Shown here: positions 17,651 to 26,875 of the stretch, piece after piece | How positions within the stretch are numbered: the stretch's first letter is position 1 | Layout: the number at the start of each line of letters is the position of its first letter | Origin: Szabonella alba | GTDB lineage: Bacteria > Pseudomonadota > Alphaproteobacteria > Rhodobacterales > Rhodobacteraceae | Assembly (NCBI RefSeq): GCF_016765775.1 | Contig: NZ_JAESVN010000008.1 | Location: forward strand, 51,032-115,031 | DNA: 64,000 nucleotides | Direction of reading: 5' to 3' | Notes under the pieces: model-generated | The model's database searches: none | The model's input: the letters and a program-made list of their open reading frames with translations, nothing else | Told to the model about the DNA's origin: nothing | Program-made: the position numbers and the translations under genes

Positions 17651-18517
17651 GAGATCAGGACAGCCTATCAGGTGGCCCGGCTGGGCACGGTATCGGGGGC
17701 GGCGGAGGTGCTGGGCGTGCATCATGCCACCGTGATCCGCCATATCGACGCGCTGGAAAAACGGTTGGGAGAAAAACTGTTCCAGCGCCATCCGCGCGGC
17801 TATACCCCGACCGAGGCGGGGCAGGATCTGCTGGCGGTGGCGCAGGTCACGCATGAACAGTTCGCCCAGCTTGCCAGCCGCATCAAGGGACAGGGCGAAA
17901 GCGTCAGCGGTGAACTGGTCGTGACAGCGGTGACCGGCATGGCCGGTCTGCTGACCCCGGCGCTGGCCTCGTTTCAGGAGGCGCATCCGGGACTGGTGGT
18001 GCGCTTTCTGACCGGCACGCGGTTGTTCCGGCTGGATTTCGGCGAGGCCCATGTGGCGATCCGCGCGGGATCTGCCCCCTCCGAGCCGGACAATGTGGTG
18101 CAGCCCTTCCTGCGCGTCCGCCATGCGCTTTATGCCGCGCGCAGTTATGTCGCGCAGCATGGAACCCCCGAAAGCGAAGCGGATTTCAACCGCCACCGCT
18201 TCATCGGGCCGGATGATGCCGAAAGCCGCGCGCCCTTCTATCAATGGCTGCGCGAACGGGTCACGCCCGAGCAGATCGCCTTCCGGTCCTCCGAGGCGGA
18301 TGCCATGGATGAGGCGCTGCGGCAGGGGGCGGGGCTGGGCTTCATGGCGGTCCATCGCGCAAGGCGCGACCCCGGGCTGGTCGAGGTGCTGCCAGCACGT
18401 CCCGAATGGGACGCGCCGATCTGGCTGGTGACCCATGTCGACCTGCACCGCACGCTGAAGGTGCAAAGTTTTCTGGCCCATCTGAAACAGGAGGCGCAGG
18501 GCTGGACGGAACTTTAG
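17636..18517 (+). CDS. LysR-family transcriptional regulator
   Basis: This 293-residue regulator has an N-terminal winged HTH (VARLGTVSGAAEVLGVHHATVIRHIDALEKRLGEKLFQRHPRGYTPTEAG) and a periplasmic-binding-like effector domain (VTAVTGMAGLLTPALASFQEAHPGL onward). It belongs to the sub-branch in which the HTH contains His-His-Ala-Thr-Val. The GTG at 17636 is selected because GGAGG (17626-17630) is 5 bp upstream; earlier in-frame codons are not LysR-like. It converges on the cupin gene, so its target is not obvious from context. Confidence 0.88.
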   Translation: MENWDEIRTAYQVARLGTVSGAAEVLGVHHATVIRHIDALEKRLGEKLFQRHPRGYTPTEAGQDLLAVAQVTHEQFAQLASRIKGQGESVSGELVVTAVTGMAGLLTPALASFQEAHPGLVVRFLTGTRLFRLDFGEAHVAIRAGSAPSEPDNVVQPFLRVRHALYAARSYVAQHGTPESEADFNRHRFIGPDDAESRAPFYQWLRERVTPEQIAFRSSEADAMDEALRQGAGLGFMAVHRARRDPGLVEVLPARPEWDAPIWLVTHVDLHRTLKVQSFLAHLKQEAQGWTEL

Positions 18518-18544
18518 CGCGCGCGCCGCAGTTGGGCGCGCGCG
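18518..18544. terminator. Bidirectional hairpin between LysR and cupin genes
   Basis: CGCGCGCGCC (18518-18527) pairs with GGCGCGCGCG (18535-18544) around a 7-base loop. It starts right after the LysR stop and serves convergent genes; there is no T-tract. Confidence 0.55.
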
Positions 18545-18556
18545 GGCAAGGAGTCG

Positions 18557-19090
18557 TCAGCGAATGAACCGGTCAACATAATCCGCACCCAACCCGACGG
18601 CCTCATAATGTTTGCGGCACATGTCGATCTTGGTGAACACATCCTCATACCCCATGGTCTTGCCCCAGGGATCAACATAAAGCATCACACCGTTTACCTG
18701 AAAATAGGTAATCATTTCTGGCACATCCTCGGGCACCACAAGGGTATGCGTCTCACCGGGGGGTTCGAACACATAAGACCCCTCGCGCGCCTCCCAGTCA
18801 TGTTCCAGATAGTGCCAGCGGCCCTTCAGCACGAAACCATGCACGGGCTGCGGATGACGGTGGCGTGACAGAACCCCCGATTTGCGCACCCGCAACAGAT
18901 TCATCCAATAGCCTTGCGAACGGTTGAGGCAGAGCGGGCGGAAGGACACGTTTTCCGCCTGCGGCACCCAGATCCGTTCATCCTCGGCCATGGCATCGGG
19001 AATGACGATCTCCTCCTGCGCGTCCTTGGGGAACGGGAGTTGATAGGGCATCCGGGCGATATCGGCGGCTTCCTTGGTCTCGGGGGGCAT
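18557..19090 (-). CDS. Cupin protein of the 2,4'-dihydroxyacetophenone dioxygenase-like family
   Basis: This 177-residue beta-barrel protein has putative metal ligands in SRHRHPQPVHGFVLKGRWHYLEHDW (His cluster) and PPGETHTLVVP, followed by VNGVMLYVDPWGKTMGYEDVFTKIDMCRKHYEAVGLG. The family includes ring-side-chain-cleaving dioxygenases, but many members have no known substrate. AAAGGAGA precedes the ATG at 19090. It lies 11 bp downstream of the SDR gene, so a small oxidative catabolic operon is likely. Confidence 0.75.
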   Translation of the reverse strand: MPPETKEAADIARMPYQLPFPKDAQEEIVIPDAMAEDERIWVPQAENVSFRPLCLNRSQGYWMNLLRVRKSGVLSRHRHPQPVHGFVLKGRWHYLEHDWEAREGSYVFEPPGETHTLVVPEDVPEMITYFQVNGVMLYVDPWGKTMGYEDVFTKIDMCRKHYEAVGLGADYVDRFIR

Positions 19091-19101
19091 CGGGATCTCC
19101 T

Positions 19102-19806
19102 TTACATTGCGGCATAGCCGCCATCGACCGGATAGACGGATCCGGTCACAAATGACGCATCGGGGGACAAAAGCCATGCGGCCAGCGCGCCCACTTCGGC
19201 GGGCAGGCCCCAGCGGGCCAGCGGCGTGCGGCCAAGGATCGGCGCGTTGCGGGCCGGGTCGGCGCGCAGCGCCTCGGTCATTTCGGTCTCGATCCAGCCC
19301 GGCGCCACGGCATTGACGCGGATGCCATCCGCCGCCCAGCGCCCGGCAAGCGCCTTGGTCAGTTGCGCAACCCCACCCTTTGAGGCGGAATAGGCCGGCA
19401 CCAGCGGGCCACCGAAATAGGACAGCATTGAGGCGGTGTTGACGATCGCCCCGCCTGAGGTCGCCAGCAGCGGATGCGCGGCAAGACAGGTGCGCATCGT
19501 GCCGGTCAGGTTGATGTCGATGACCTTCTCGAAGGTTTCGATCTCATATTCCGCGCCGCGCGCCAGGATACCCGCACAGTTCACCAGCCCGTCCAGCCGC
19601 GACAGACCGGCAAAGAACGCGTTGACGGCGGCAGTATCGCGCACATCCAGCAGGGCGGTTGCGTCGCCGGGATGGGCGGCGGCATGGGTCTCGACCTCGG
19701 CCCGCGTCACGCCGGTCGCGGTGACCTGCCATCCCCGGTCGCGCAGAACCCCGGCGATCCCCGCCCCGATGCCGCGCGTGCCGCCGATGATGACTGCCTG
19801 TTTCAT
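19102..19806 (-). CDS. Short-chain dehydrogenase/reductase
   Basis: This 234-residue classical SDR contains the cofactor motif GGTRGIGAGIA, the NCAG motif (LVNCAGIL), the catalytic Ser in TASMLSYFGG and YSASK. The C-terminus ends FVTGSVYPVDGGYAAM. The ATG at 19806 follows an AGGGGGG Shine-Dalgarno; the upstream frame extension is a shadow of other sequence. Partner of the cupin gene; the substrate is not inferable. Confidence 0.87.
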   Translation of the reverse strand: MKQAVIIGGTRGIGAGIAGVLRDRGWQVTATGVTRAEVETHAAAHPGDATALLDVRDTAAVNAFFAGLSRLDGLVNCAGILARGAEYEIETFEKVIDINLTGTMRTCLAAHPLLATSGGAIVNTASMLSYFGGPLVPAYSASKGGVAQLTKALAGRWAADGIRVNAVAPGWIETEMTEALRADPARNAPILGRTPLARWGLPAEVGALAAWLLSPDASFVTGSVYPVDGGYAAM

Positions 19807-19918
19807 GCCGCCCCCCTGCGCTGCGGGCCGGTGCTGCCTTCCCGTCCCCCGTCCGTGTAGCTGCCCTTGTAACCGATCAGTGCGCGCCCGCAACTGGTAT
19901 GGCAGGAATTCCGGGCGA

Positions 19919-20464
19919 TCAGGGTGCCAGCCATTGCCCGCGCCAGCCATCGGCGGCAAGGAATCGCGCGCGGCGGTGGCGGGGGCCCAGATGCACCAAA
20001 TCGAAGGCCTCAACCTGCCCGATCAGCGCGGCAAAACGCGCGGGATCGGGTGTCTTGTCATAAGCGAAGGCCGAGGGGATCGGACTGCCCGGCGCGGGCC
20101 GCGTGCCATAGGCCATGCGAGAGCTTTCAGGGATCTGCGCCCAGCGACCCGCCGCTTGCGGAAGGATGCTGACCCGCAGGGCGGCGCGGATCTGCAGATC
20201 GGCCCCGGCATCCCAGAACACCAGTTCGGCGCGCGGATCGGCCTGCAGCGCGGTCACCTTGGCCGTGGCCGTATCAGTGTGGATCTCAAGCCGCCCCGCC
20301 GCCCGGTCCGCCCCGCGCAGCACAACCATCCGCGCCTCGGGCCAGCCATCCGGCGCGACGGTGGCGAGCGTCATCAGAAGCGGATCACGCCCGGCCCCCG
20401 GCCTTCGGTCCAACCGCCGCCATGCAAGGTCCAGAAAACCGCTCAGGTCCTCAGGATCGGTCAT
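19919..20464 (-). CDS. Pyridoxamine 5'-phosphate oxidase-like flavin protein
   Basis: This 181-residue protein has the split-barrel FMN-binding fold of the Alr4036/PNPOx-like group: LMTLATVAPDGWPEARMVVLRGAD, LEIHTDTATAKVTALQADPRAELVFWD and the C-terminal DLVHLGPRHRRARF. It lacks the full PdxH signature, so it is probably a pyridoxamine-phosphate-oxidase-like or other flavin oxidoreductase rather than PdxH itself. It overlaps the AttH-like gene by 4 bp. Confidence 0.78.
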   Translation of the reverse strand: MTDPEDLSGFLDLAWRRLDRRPGAGRDPLLMTLATVAPDGWPEARMVVLRGADRAAGRLEIHTDTATAKVTALQADPRAELVFWDAGADLQIRAALRVSILPQAAGRWAQIPESSRMAYGTRPAPGSPIPSAFAYDKTPDPARFAALIGQVEAFDLVHLGPRHRRARFLAADGWRGQWLAP

Positions 20465-21540
20465 GGCCGATCCTGGTCATAACCCGTCATCTCCAGATAG
20501 CCGCGGCCCGGATGGCTGCCGCTGACGCGGACCGGGCCTTCCCAATAGGCAATCGAAAGTCCCATCCATGCATCGGGATTGAGCGCTGCAACCTCGACAT
20601 CCAGCCCGCTTGCGGGCAGGCGCAGCCTCCAGCGGGTTGGCACAGAAAATCCCTCAACAGTGCTATGGGCGGTGGGTACGGCCTCCAGCACCCCGTCCCC
20701 GAAAGGCGCGGGCGTGCCATCCGCCGCGATCCATGTGCCCGAGGTGAAGGCCGGACCGTCGCCCCGTAGCCGGAACCCCATCATCTTTTCCCCGGTATCG
20801 AAGGACAGCGAGAACCAGTCCCAGCCGCTCTGATCGGGCGATAGCGGCTGCGAGGACCATTCGCGGTCAAGCCATGCGCTGCCGGTCACCGGGATCTCAC
20901 CCTCAGGCAGTTCGAGCGTCCCCTCGACGCGGTAGAAGGGCTGCGAATAATAATGGCTGGCCTGCCCGTCCGGGGATTTCACCGAATAGCCCGCGTCGCC
21001 CTGCAGGACCAGCGGCCCCTCGGCGGTCATGGTCATGTCATAGGAAAAATTGGGGGCCGAGGCGGTCAGACGCAGGTGGTCGACACTGTCGCCTGCCATC
21101 TGCCAGTCGTCGATCCAGGCGGCGAAGGGGTCAACGGTGACCCCCGCCTGCCCGCTGCCGCCGCGCGCAAAACGTTCCGCCGCGCCGTGGAAATCGGCCG
21201 ACGTCACGGCGGCATGGCCGAACCAGAGTTGCGGGCTGTTCCAGCCCGGGACGGGCGGGCCGGTTTCAGGTGCAAGGGCGGTGCGGAACAGGGTCCATTG
21301 CAGCCCGTAATCCGCACCATCCGGCCCGGTCAGATTGGCGGTCAGATACCACCACTCGATGCGGAAATCAGGATGTGCCCCGTGATCGGCGGGAAATCCG
21401 GGCCGGTAACCGGGATCAGGCAGGGCAAAGCCATCAGCCGCAGCCCCCAACCCGGCAAAGCCCTGCGCGGCGGCGGGAAGGGTGGACCCCGTCAGCAACC
21501 CAAGCCCCAGCAGGGCCGCCATCATACCCCTAGCGTTCAT
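20461..21540 (-). CDS. AttH-like secreted lipocalin-fold protein (CrtC/AttH family)
   Basis: This 359-residue exported protein has a signal peptide (MMAALLGLGLLTGSTLPAAAQG) and hallmark AttH/carotenoid-hydratase-like segments: FRIEWWYLTANL, WTLFRTAL, GSAWLDREWSSQPL, GWDWFSLSFDTGEKMMGFRLR and PTRWRLRLP. Family members are found beside FtsX-type ABC transporters (attEFGH-like). Here it is encoded directly downstream of such a permease, overlapping it by 11 bp. ATGs at 21525 and 21522 are alternative starts. Function: probably handles a lipidic or hydrophobic envelope molecule (inference). Confidence 0.78.
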   Translation of the reverse strand: MNARGMMAALLGLGLLTGSTLPAAAQGFAGLGAAADGFALPDPGYRPGFPADHGAHPDFRIEWWYLTANLTGPDGADYGLQWTLFRTALAPETGPPVPGWNSPQLWFGHAAVTSADFHGAAERFARGGSGQAGVTVDPFAAWIDDWQMAGDSVDHLRLTASAPNFSYDMTMTAEGPLVLQGDAGYSVKSPDGQASHYYSQPFYRVEGTLELPEGEIPVTGSAWLDREWSSQPLSPDQSGWDWFSLSFDTGEKMMGFRLRGDGPAFTSGTWIAADGTPAPFGDGVLEAVPTAHSTVEGFSVPTRWRLRLPASGLDVEVAALNPDAWMGLSIAYWEGPVRVSGSHPGRGYLEMTGYDQDRP

Positions 21541-23947
21541 TGGCAAAGACCTTCAGCAATTCCGCCGGGGGACGCCGCGCCAGCCGCCATGCGGGCCAAA
21601 GCGCGGCAAGCCCCGCCGCGACCATGGCCGCCAGCCCCAGACGGGCATAATCGGCGGGAAACAGAAACATCGGCAGACGCCAGCCAAACGCCTCGACATT
21701 CACCACCGACAGCAGCGCCCAGGCCAGCCCCAGCCCCAGCGGCAGCGCCAGCAGCGCCGTCATCGCCGCCAGCAGGCCCGCGCGCAACAGTTCCAGCCCC
21801 GCAAGATGGCGCTGCGTCAGGCCCAGCGCCCAGACCGGGGCCAGTTGCGGCAGGCGGAGGGCGGCAAGGGTCAGCAGGCTCATCAGCATGGCGAAACCCG
21901 CGACCGCCAGCGTCAGGACGTTCAGCGCGCCGGTCACGGCAAAGGTGCGTTCAAAGATCGCCAGCGCCAGCGCCTTCTGTTCCGCCTGATCGGTGATCGC
22001 GGCGGTGGGCAGGCCGTGATCGCGCAGCAAGGCGCGGCGCAGGGTGTCGGGATCGTCGGCCTGCACCGCAAAACGACGGGGCGCCGCCTCGGGGAAGGTC
22101 GCGCGGAACAGATCCTCACCCAGAATGACCTGACCGACCGGATTGCCGTAATCGCCCACCACGGCGGCCACGGGCAGAACCAGCCCCGGCAGCACCGTCA
22201 GCGCGTCCCCGGGGGCCAGATCGGCGCGGCGGGCAAGCTGTTCATTCACGATCACGGCGCGCCCGGCGACCAGCGTGTCCCAGGCCTCGGCCCCGCCCGC
22301 AAGGAAATGCCAGTTCTGCCGATAGGTCGGCCCGCCCCGCACGCCATAGATCTGCGCGGGCCAGCCCGCCACGCTGGCCTCGGTTACAAGGATTGGCAGC
22401 AATTCGCGGGCCTCGGCCTCCAGAAACGCCTCAAGCGCGCGCAGATCGCCCGCCGGTTCGGCATTGACATAAAGCGCGGCCGACAGGCGCTGATCCAGAA
22501 AGCCGGTGAAGGTCAGCCGGAAGCTGGACACCATTGTCGCGACCCCGACATTCGCCGCCATGGCCAGCATCAGGGCCATCAGCGCAAGGCCCAGCCCCGG
22601 CAATTGCTGGCGGGTATCGGCCAAAAACCACTCCGCCACTGGCCCCATCCTGCGCCGCTGCGCCAGCGTCAGGGCCAGCGCCAGAAAGGGCGGCAGGATC
22701 AGCACACCGCCCAGCAGCAGGGCGGCCAGAAGCGTGAACCCGAGCCAAAGCCCGCCACCCTGCCCGAAGGCGGCAATTCCGGCGGCCAGCGCCAGCAGGC
22801 CAAGCCCTGCCCCCGCCATGCCCAGCGTGCGGCGGGCCGAGGCGACCGCCCATGCCCGCCCCCCGGCACTGGCAAGGGGCGGCATCCGCGCGATACGCCA
22901 CAGCGCGCCCGATGCGGCAAGCGCGGTTCCCGCCAGCGCCATGCCCAGACCCGACAGCCACCAGACCGCCCGCAATTCCAGCGTGCCGGAAACCGATGCG
23001 CCGTAAAGCCCGCGGATCGTCGCCGCCACATCGGGCAACAAGGCAGCCGCCACCACATAGCCCAGAAGAACCCCCAGCCCCCCGGCCAGCAGGGCTATGG
23101 CCAGCAGTTCGGCCAGCATCAGCCCGACCAGCAGCCGCAGGGGCGCCCCCAAGGCACGCAGTGTCCGCACCAGCGGACGGCGCTGCTCCATCGCAAGCCC
23201 CACCGCGCCATGCACGATGAACAGCCCGACAATGAAGCTGAGCGCGCCAAAGGCTGTCAGATTCAGATGAAAACTTCCCGTAAGCCGCGCGGGATCGGGC
23301 GCCGCCTCGGCCCCCTGACGCAGCAGATCGGGCGCGATCTGGTCCAGCGCCGGTTGGTTCTGCGGCTGATCGGGCAGGATCAGCAGGCGGCTGACCTGCC
23401 CTTCGCGCCCCAAAAGGCGCTGCGCCGCGCCGATATCGGCCAGAACCGTGCCCGGGGCCAACCCGGCCTCAGCCCGCACCTGCCGCCCCTGCAACACGGC
23501 GGGTGGTGGGGTCAGGCGGCGCGCGGTCTCGGGATCGGCCAGCAGCACGCGCCCGGCCAGGAATCCGGCCAGATCGGTCCGCGCGACCCCCGCCGCCGCC
23601 ATGCCTGCCGGGGCGGTCAGCGGTTCGATCCCCAGCAGGCGCAGCGGCGCGCCCGCATCCGGAGTGATCTGACCTTCGACAAGCGGCGTGACCAGCCATC
23701 CGGCGCGGCGCAGCGCCACGAAACGCGCCGCATTGATCCAGCCGCCATCGCGCGCCAGCAACAGATCGAACTGCCCCTCTCCCAGACTGGCCGCCGCGCG
23801 GTCATAGCTTTGCCGTGCTTCGGCATTGATCGCCTGCACCCCGGACCAGAGCGCGGTCGCAAAGGCCAGCCCCAGAACCAGTGTCAGGAATTGCAGCGGA
23901 TTGCGCCGCCAATGCGCCGCCAGTGCCGACAGGATGGCCGGGGTCAC
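21530..23947 (-). CDS. FtsX-type ABC transporter permease
   Basis: This 805-residue permease has an N-terminal membrane helix (FLTLVLGLAFATALWSGVQAI), a large periplasmic domain, then two blocks of membrane segments (from about residue 245 and from residue 660). This is the duplicated architecture of lipoprotein- or lipid-handling ABC3 permeases such as the AttF/LolC/MacB relatives. Its start overlaps the ATPase stop by 4 bp, and its end overlaps the AttH-like gene, so all three are translationally coupled. The cargo is not known. Confidence 0.85.
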   Translation of the reverse strand: MTPAILSALAAHWRRNPLQFLTLVLGLAFATALWSGVQAINAEARQSYDRAAASLGEGQFDLLLARDGGWINAARFVALRRAGWLVTPLVEGQITPDAGAPLRLLGIEPLTAPAGMAAAGVARTDLAGFLAGRVLLADPETARRLTPPPAVLQGRQVRAEAGLAPGTVLADIGAAQRLLGREGQVSRLLILPDQPQNQPALDQIAPDLLRQGAEAAPDPARLTGSFHLNLTAFGALSFIVGLFIVHGAVGLAMEQRRPLVRTLRALGAPLRLLVGLMLAELLAIALLAGGLGVLLGYVVAAALLPDVAATIRGLYGASVSGTLELRAVWWLSGLGMALAGTALAASGALWRIARMPPLASAGGRAWAVASARRTLGMAGAGLGLLALAAGIAAFGQGGGLWLGFTLLAALLLGGVLILPPFLALALTLAQRRRMGPVAEWFLADTRQQLPGLGLALMALMLAMAANVGVATMVSSFRLTFTGFLDQRLSAALYVNAEPAGDLRALEAFLEAEARELLPILVTEASVAGWPAQIYGVRGGPTYRQNWHFLAGGAEAWDTLVAGRAVIVNEQLARRADLAPGDALTVLPGLVLPVAAVVGDYGNPVGQVILGEDLFRATFPEAAPRRFAVQADDPDTLRRALLRDHGLPTAAITDQAEQKALALAIFERTFAVTGALNVLTLAVAGFAMLMSLLTLAALRLPQLAPVWALGLTQRHLAGLELLRAGLLAAMTALLALPLGLGLAWALLSVVNVEAFGWRLPMFLFPADYARLGLAAMVAAGLAALWPAWRLARRPPAELLKVFANER

Positions 23948-24615
23948 GGGCCGGGCTCCAGCTGCCCCTGCCGCAGATGCAGCCGCCGGGACAGTTGCGT
24001 GGCCATGCGCTCGGAATGGGTGACCATCATCAGCGCGGCGCCCTCTTCGGACACCAGCGCCAGAAGCTGCGCCATGACCTCAGCCGCCGTCGCCTCATCC
24101 AGATTTCCCGTCGGCTCATCCGCAAGGATCAGGCGCGGGCGCGCGGCCAGCGCCCGGGCGATTGCCACGCGCTGCTGCTGCCCGCCGGACAGCTGTTCGG
24201 GATATTTGTGCAGGTGGGCGCCAAGGCCCAGCGCCCCGGCCAGCGCCAACACGCGTGCGGGGTCGGCCCGGCCCGCCAGCCGCGCCTGAAAGCCGATATT
24301 GGCCGCCACATCCAGCGAAGGGATCAGGTTGAACTGCTGGAAGATCACGCCCACCGTGCCGCGCCGCAGGGCCGCGCGCCCGGTATCGTCCATCCTTGTC
24401 ACTTCCCGCCCGTCCAGCAGTATCTGCCCGGCATCGGCATGGTCCAGCCCCGCCACCAGATGCAGCAATGTGCTTTTGCCCGAACCCGATTCCCCGGTCA
24501 GCGCGAGCGTCTGCCCCGCATCCAGAGACAGCGAGACGCCGCGCAGAACCTGCACCGGGCGGTCGGGTTCAGGGCCGGGATAGGATTTCGAAAGGTCGCG
24601 GATTTCCAGCAGCAT
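23944..24615 (-). CDS. ABC transporter ATP-binding protein (LolD/MacB-like)
   Basis: This 223-residue ATPase has Walker A GESGSGKSTLL, Q-loop FQQFNLIPSLDV, signature LSGGQQQRVAIARAL, Walker B LILADEPTGNLD and H-loop VTHSE. It energises the FtsX-type permease encoded next. Order ATPase-permease-AttH-like-PNPOx-like, with all junctions overlapping, defines one operon starting near 24.6 kb. Confidence 0.9.
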   Translation of the reverse strand: MLLEIRDLSKSYPGPEPDRPVQVLRGVSLSLDAGQTLALTGESGSGKSTLLHLVAGLDHADAGQILLDGREVTRMDDTGRAALRRGTVGVIFQQFNLIPSLDVAANIGFQARLAGRADPARVLALAGALGLGAHLHKYPEQLSGGQQQRVAIARALAARPRLILADEPTGNLDEATAAEVMAQLLALVSEEGAALMMVTHSERMATQLSRRLHLRQGQLEPGP

Positions 24616-24706
24616 GGGATCAGAGCTACCCTATTCCGCGCCGATTGCCAGTGCCAAGATGCAAGGCCCCATTTGCGATGCCCGCGCGCCATGCTAGCAG
24701 CGCGCC

Positions 24707-25384
24707 ATGACACGCCCGATCTCGCCCTATCTTACCGACGGTTTCTATGCCGATGCACTGGCGCGCGGACGGCATCGCGACATCATCGGCGGTCGCTGGG
24801 ATGAAACCGGCCTGATCCAGATGCGGCTGCTGATCGCCGAGGGTCTGCTGCCACGTCACCGCCTGCTGGATATCGGCTGCGGCCCCTTGCGTACGGGGTG
24901 CAGGCTGGTTTCCTACCTCAATCCCGGGCATTACTGGGGCACGGATCTGTCGCATGATCTGATGATCGAGGGGTGGCACCGGGAGTTGACGGAGTCTGGG
25001 CGCGCCCGTCTGCCCCAGACGCAGCTGATCGCCGATGACGGCTTTGCCTTTCCCGGGCTGCCCGATCATTTTGATGTGCTGTTCTGCTTTGCGGTCTTCA
25101 CCCATCTGCCGATCGGCCATCTGGATCAGGGGCTGACCGGGATCACCTCGCGTTTCGGTCAGTTCGAAAAACTGCTGTTCACCGTGTTTCTGGCCCCCGA
25201 TCCCGCCTTTGACGCCCCGTTCCGGCAGGTTGACGGCGTGGTGACCCATCCCGACCGCACGCCCTATCATTTCCGCGAATCCGATGTGATGCGGCTTTGC
25301 GCAAAGGCCGGGCTACGGGCGGAACGGCGCGATCTGCGGCTGCCGCGCGGACAGGTTCTGTTCGCCGCGACACGCGCGGACTGA
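24707..25384 (+). CDS. Class I SAM-dependent methyltransferase
   Basis: This 225-residue protein has motif I RLLDIGCGPLRTGCRLVSYL and motif II-like LIADDGFAFPGLPDHFDVLFCFAVFTHL, typical of methyltransferase domain 25/31 proteins. There is no membrane segment. It is divergent from the ABC operon and followed by the regulated sucC promoter region, so it is likely a single-gene unit. The substrate is unknown; similar proteins occur near surface-glycan genes. Confidence 0.8.
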   Translation: MTRPISPYLTDGFYADALARGRHRDIIGGRWDETGLIQMRLLIAEGLLPRHRLLDIGCGPLRTGCRLVSYLNPGHYWGTDLSHDLMIEGWHRELTESGRARLPQTQLIADDGFAFPGLPDHFDVLFCFAVFTHLPIGHLDQGLTGITSRFGQFEKLLFTVFLAPDPAFDAPFRQVDGVVTHPDRTPYHFRESDVMRLCAKAGLRAERRDLRLPRGQVLFAATRAD

Positions 25385-25432
25385 GCCGTGCCACCCTGCC
25401 TGCAACCCCGGGGTGACCGGCTCCGAATCACC

Positions 25433-25461
25433 TTGACGGACTGCAATGGTAAACTTGTGAT
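25433..25461 (+). promoter_or_regulatory. Sigma-70-type promoter of the suc/odh operon
   Basis: TTGACG (25433-25438), a 17-bp spacer, then TGTGAT (25456-25461). Predicted transcription start is near 25468, leaving an untranslated leader of about 120 nt before sucC. The -10 box coincides with the first operator palindrome. Confidence 0.65.
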
Positions 25462-25486
25462 CACAGCATTTCAGAGTGTGATCACA
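25456..25486. promoter_or_regulatory. Tandem TGTGATCACA operator palindromes
   Basis: The perfect 10-bp palindrome TGTGATCACA occurs at 25456-25465 and 25477-25486. Centre-to-centre distance is 21 bp, two helical turns, so two dimers would sit on the same DNA face. The first overlaps the -10 box and the second lies just past the predicted start, a layout expected for repression. The outer T/A bases extend each site to TTGTGATCACA or TGTGATCACAA. The cognate regulator is not identified. Confidence 0.75.
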
Positions 25487-25591
25487 AATGTCGGATTTCT
25501 GCGCGATCCCCCGCCCATTGCGCCAATTCCCGTTTGAATCGGAGATTTTCTGTGGCATCACGCAGAAAATTGGACAGTGAAGGACGGGCTT

Positions 25592-26785
25592 ATGAACATC
25601 CATGAGTATCAGGCCAAGGCACTTCTGCGCAGCTATGGTGCGCCGGTTTCCGACGGTCGCGTGGTGCTGCGCGCCGAAGAGGCCAAATCTGCCGCAGGGG
25701 AACTCGACGGTCCGCTTTGGGTGGTGAAGGCGCAGATCCATGCTGGTGGACGCGGCAAGGGCAGCTTCAAAGAGGCAGCCGCCGGGGAAAAGGGCGGCGT
25801 GCGTCTGGCCAAATCCGTGGGTGAAGCGGCCGAGCTTGCCCGTCAGATGCTGGGCCGCACGCTGGTCACGCATCAGACCGGCCCGGCAGGAAAACAGGTC
25901 AACCGCATTTATATCGAGGACGGTTCCGACATCGCGCGCGAACTTTACCTCGCGCTGCTGGTCGATCGCCAGACCTCGCGCGTATCCTTCGTCGCCTCGA
26001 CCGAGGGCGGCATGGATATCGAGGAAGTCGCCGCCAAGACCCCGGAAAAGATCGTGTCCTTCTCGGTCGATCCGGCCTCGGGCCTGTCGGATTTCCACGG
26101 CCGCCGCGTCGCCTTTGCCCTTGGGCTGGAAGGCGGGCAGGTCAAGCAATGCGTGGCGCTGATCAAGACGCTCTACAAGATGTTCCTTGAAAAGGACATG
26201 GAGATGCTTGAGATCAACCCGCTGATCGTGACGCCCGACGGCAATCTGAAATGCCTTGATGCCAAGATGGGGTTCGACGGCAATGCGATCTATCGCCATG
26301 CCGATATCGCCGCCCTGCGCGACGAGACCGAGGAAGACCCCAAGGAACTGGCCGCGTCGAAATTCGATCTGAACTATATCGCGCTGGACGGGGAAATCGG
26401 CTGCATGGTCAACGGCGCGGGCCTTGCCATGGCGACGATGGACATCATCAAGCTTTATGGTGCGGAACCGGCGAACTTCCTGGATGTCGGCGGTGGTGCC
26501 ACCAAGGACAAGGTGACCGAAGCCTTCAAGATCATCACCTCTGATCCCAACGTCAAAGGCATCCTTGTCAACATTTTCGGCGGCATCATGCGCTGCGACG
26601 TCATCGCCGAGGGCGTGATCGCCGCGGTCAAGGAAGTCGGGCTGAAAGTGCCGCTGGTCGTGCGTCTGGAAGGCACGAATGTCGAAAAGGGCAAGGAAAT
26701 CATCGACAATTCCGGCCTGAATGTCATTTCCGGCGACAACCTTGCCGATGCGGCGCAGAAGATCGTGAAGGCGGTGAAGGGCTGA
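25592..26785 (+). CDS. sucC: Succinyl-CoA synthetase (ADP-forming) beta subunit
   Basis: This 397-residue TCA-cycle enzyme subunit starts [19 protein letters not shown] (ATP-grasp domain) and carries the nucleotide-binding [13 protein letters not shown] loop and the C-terminal CoA-ligase-like domain ([39 protein letters not shown]). The ATG at 25592 has AAGGA upstream. It is the first gene of the operon continuing to lpd. Confidence 0.96.
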   Translation: MNIHEYQAKALLRSYGAPVSDGRVVLRAEEAKSAAGELDGPLWVVKAQIHAGGRGKGSFKEAAAGEKGGVRLAKSVGEAAELARQMLGRTLVTHQTGPAGKQVNRIYIEDGSDIARELYLALLVDRQTSRVSFVASTEGGMDIEEVAAKTPEKIVSFSVDPASGLSDFHGRRVAFALGLEGGQVKQCVALIKTLYKMFLEKDMEMLEINPLIVTPDGNLKCLDAKMGFDGNAIYRHADIAALRDETEEDPKELAASKFDLNYIALDGEIGCMVNGAGLAMATMDIIKLYGAEPANFLDVGGGATKDKVTEAFKIITSDPNVKGILVNIFGGIMRCDVIAEGVIAAVKEVGLKVPLVVRLEGTNVEKGKEIIDNSGLNVISGDNLADAAQKIVKAVKG

Positions 26786-26875
26786 TCGCCCTACCCCGAT
26801 GAACCAGGCCGCCCGGAGGCTGAAGGTCCGGGAAGTAAAGCCGGACGTGACGCAACCCGTATCAAGGAACCCAAG

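Noticed and set aside
21482..24289. 935-codon plus-strand open frame
   Set aside because: Shadow of the FtsX-type permease and ATPase; its composition (Gln/Arg/His-rich) is typical of antisense frames in high-GC DNA.
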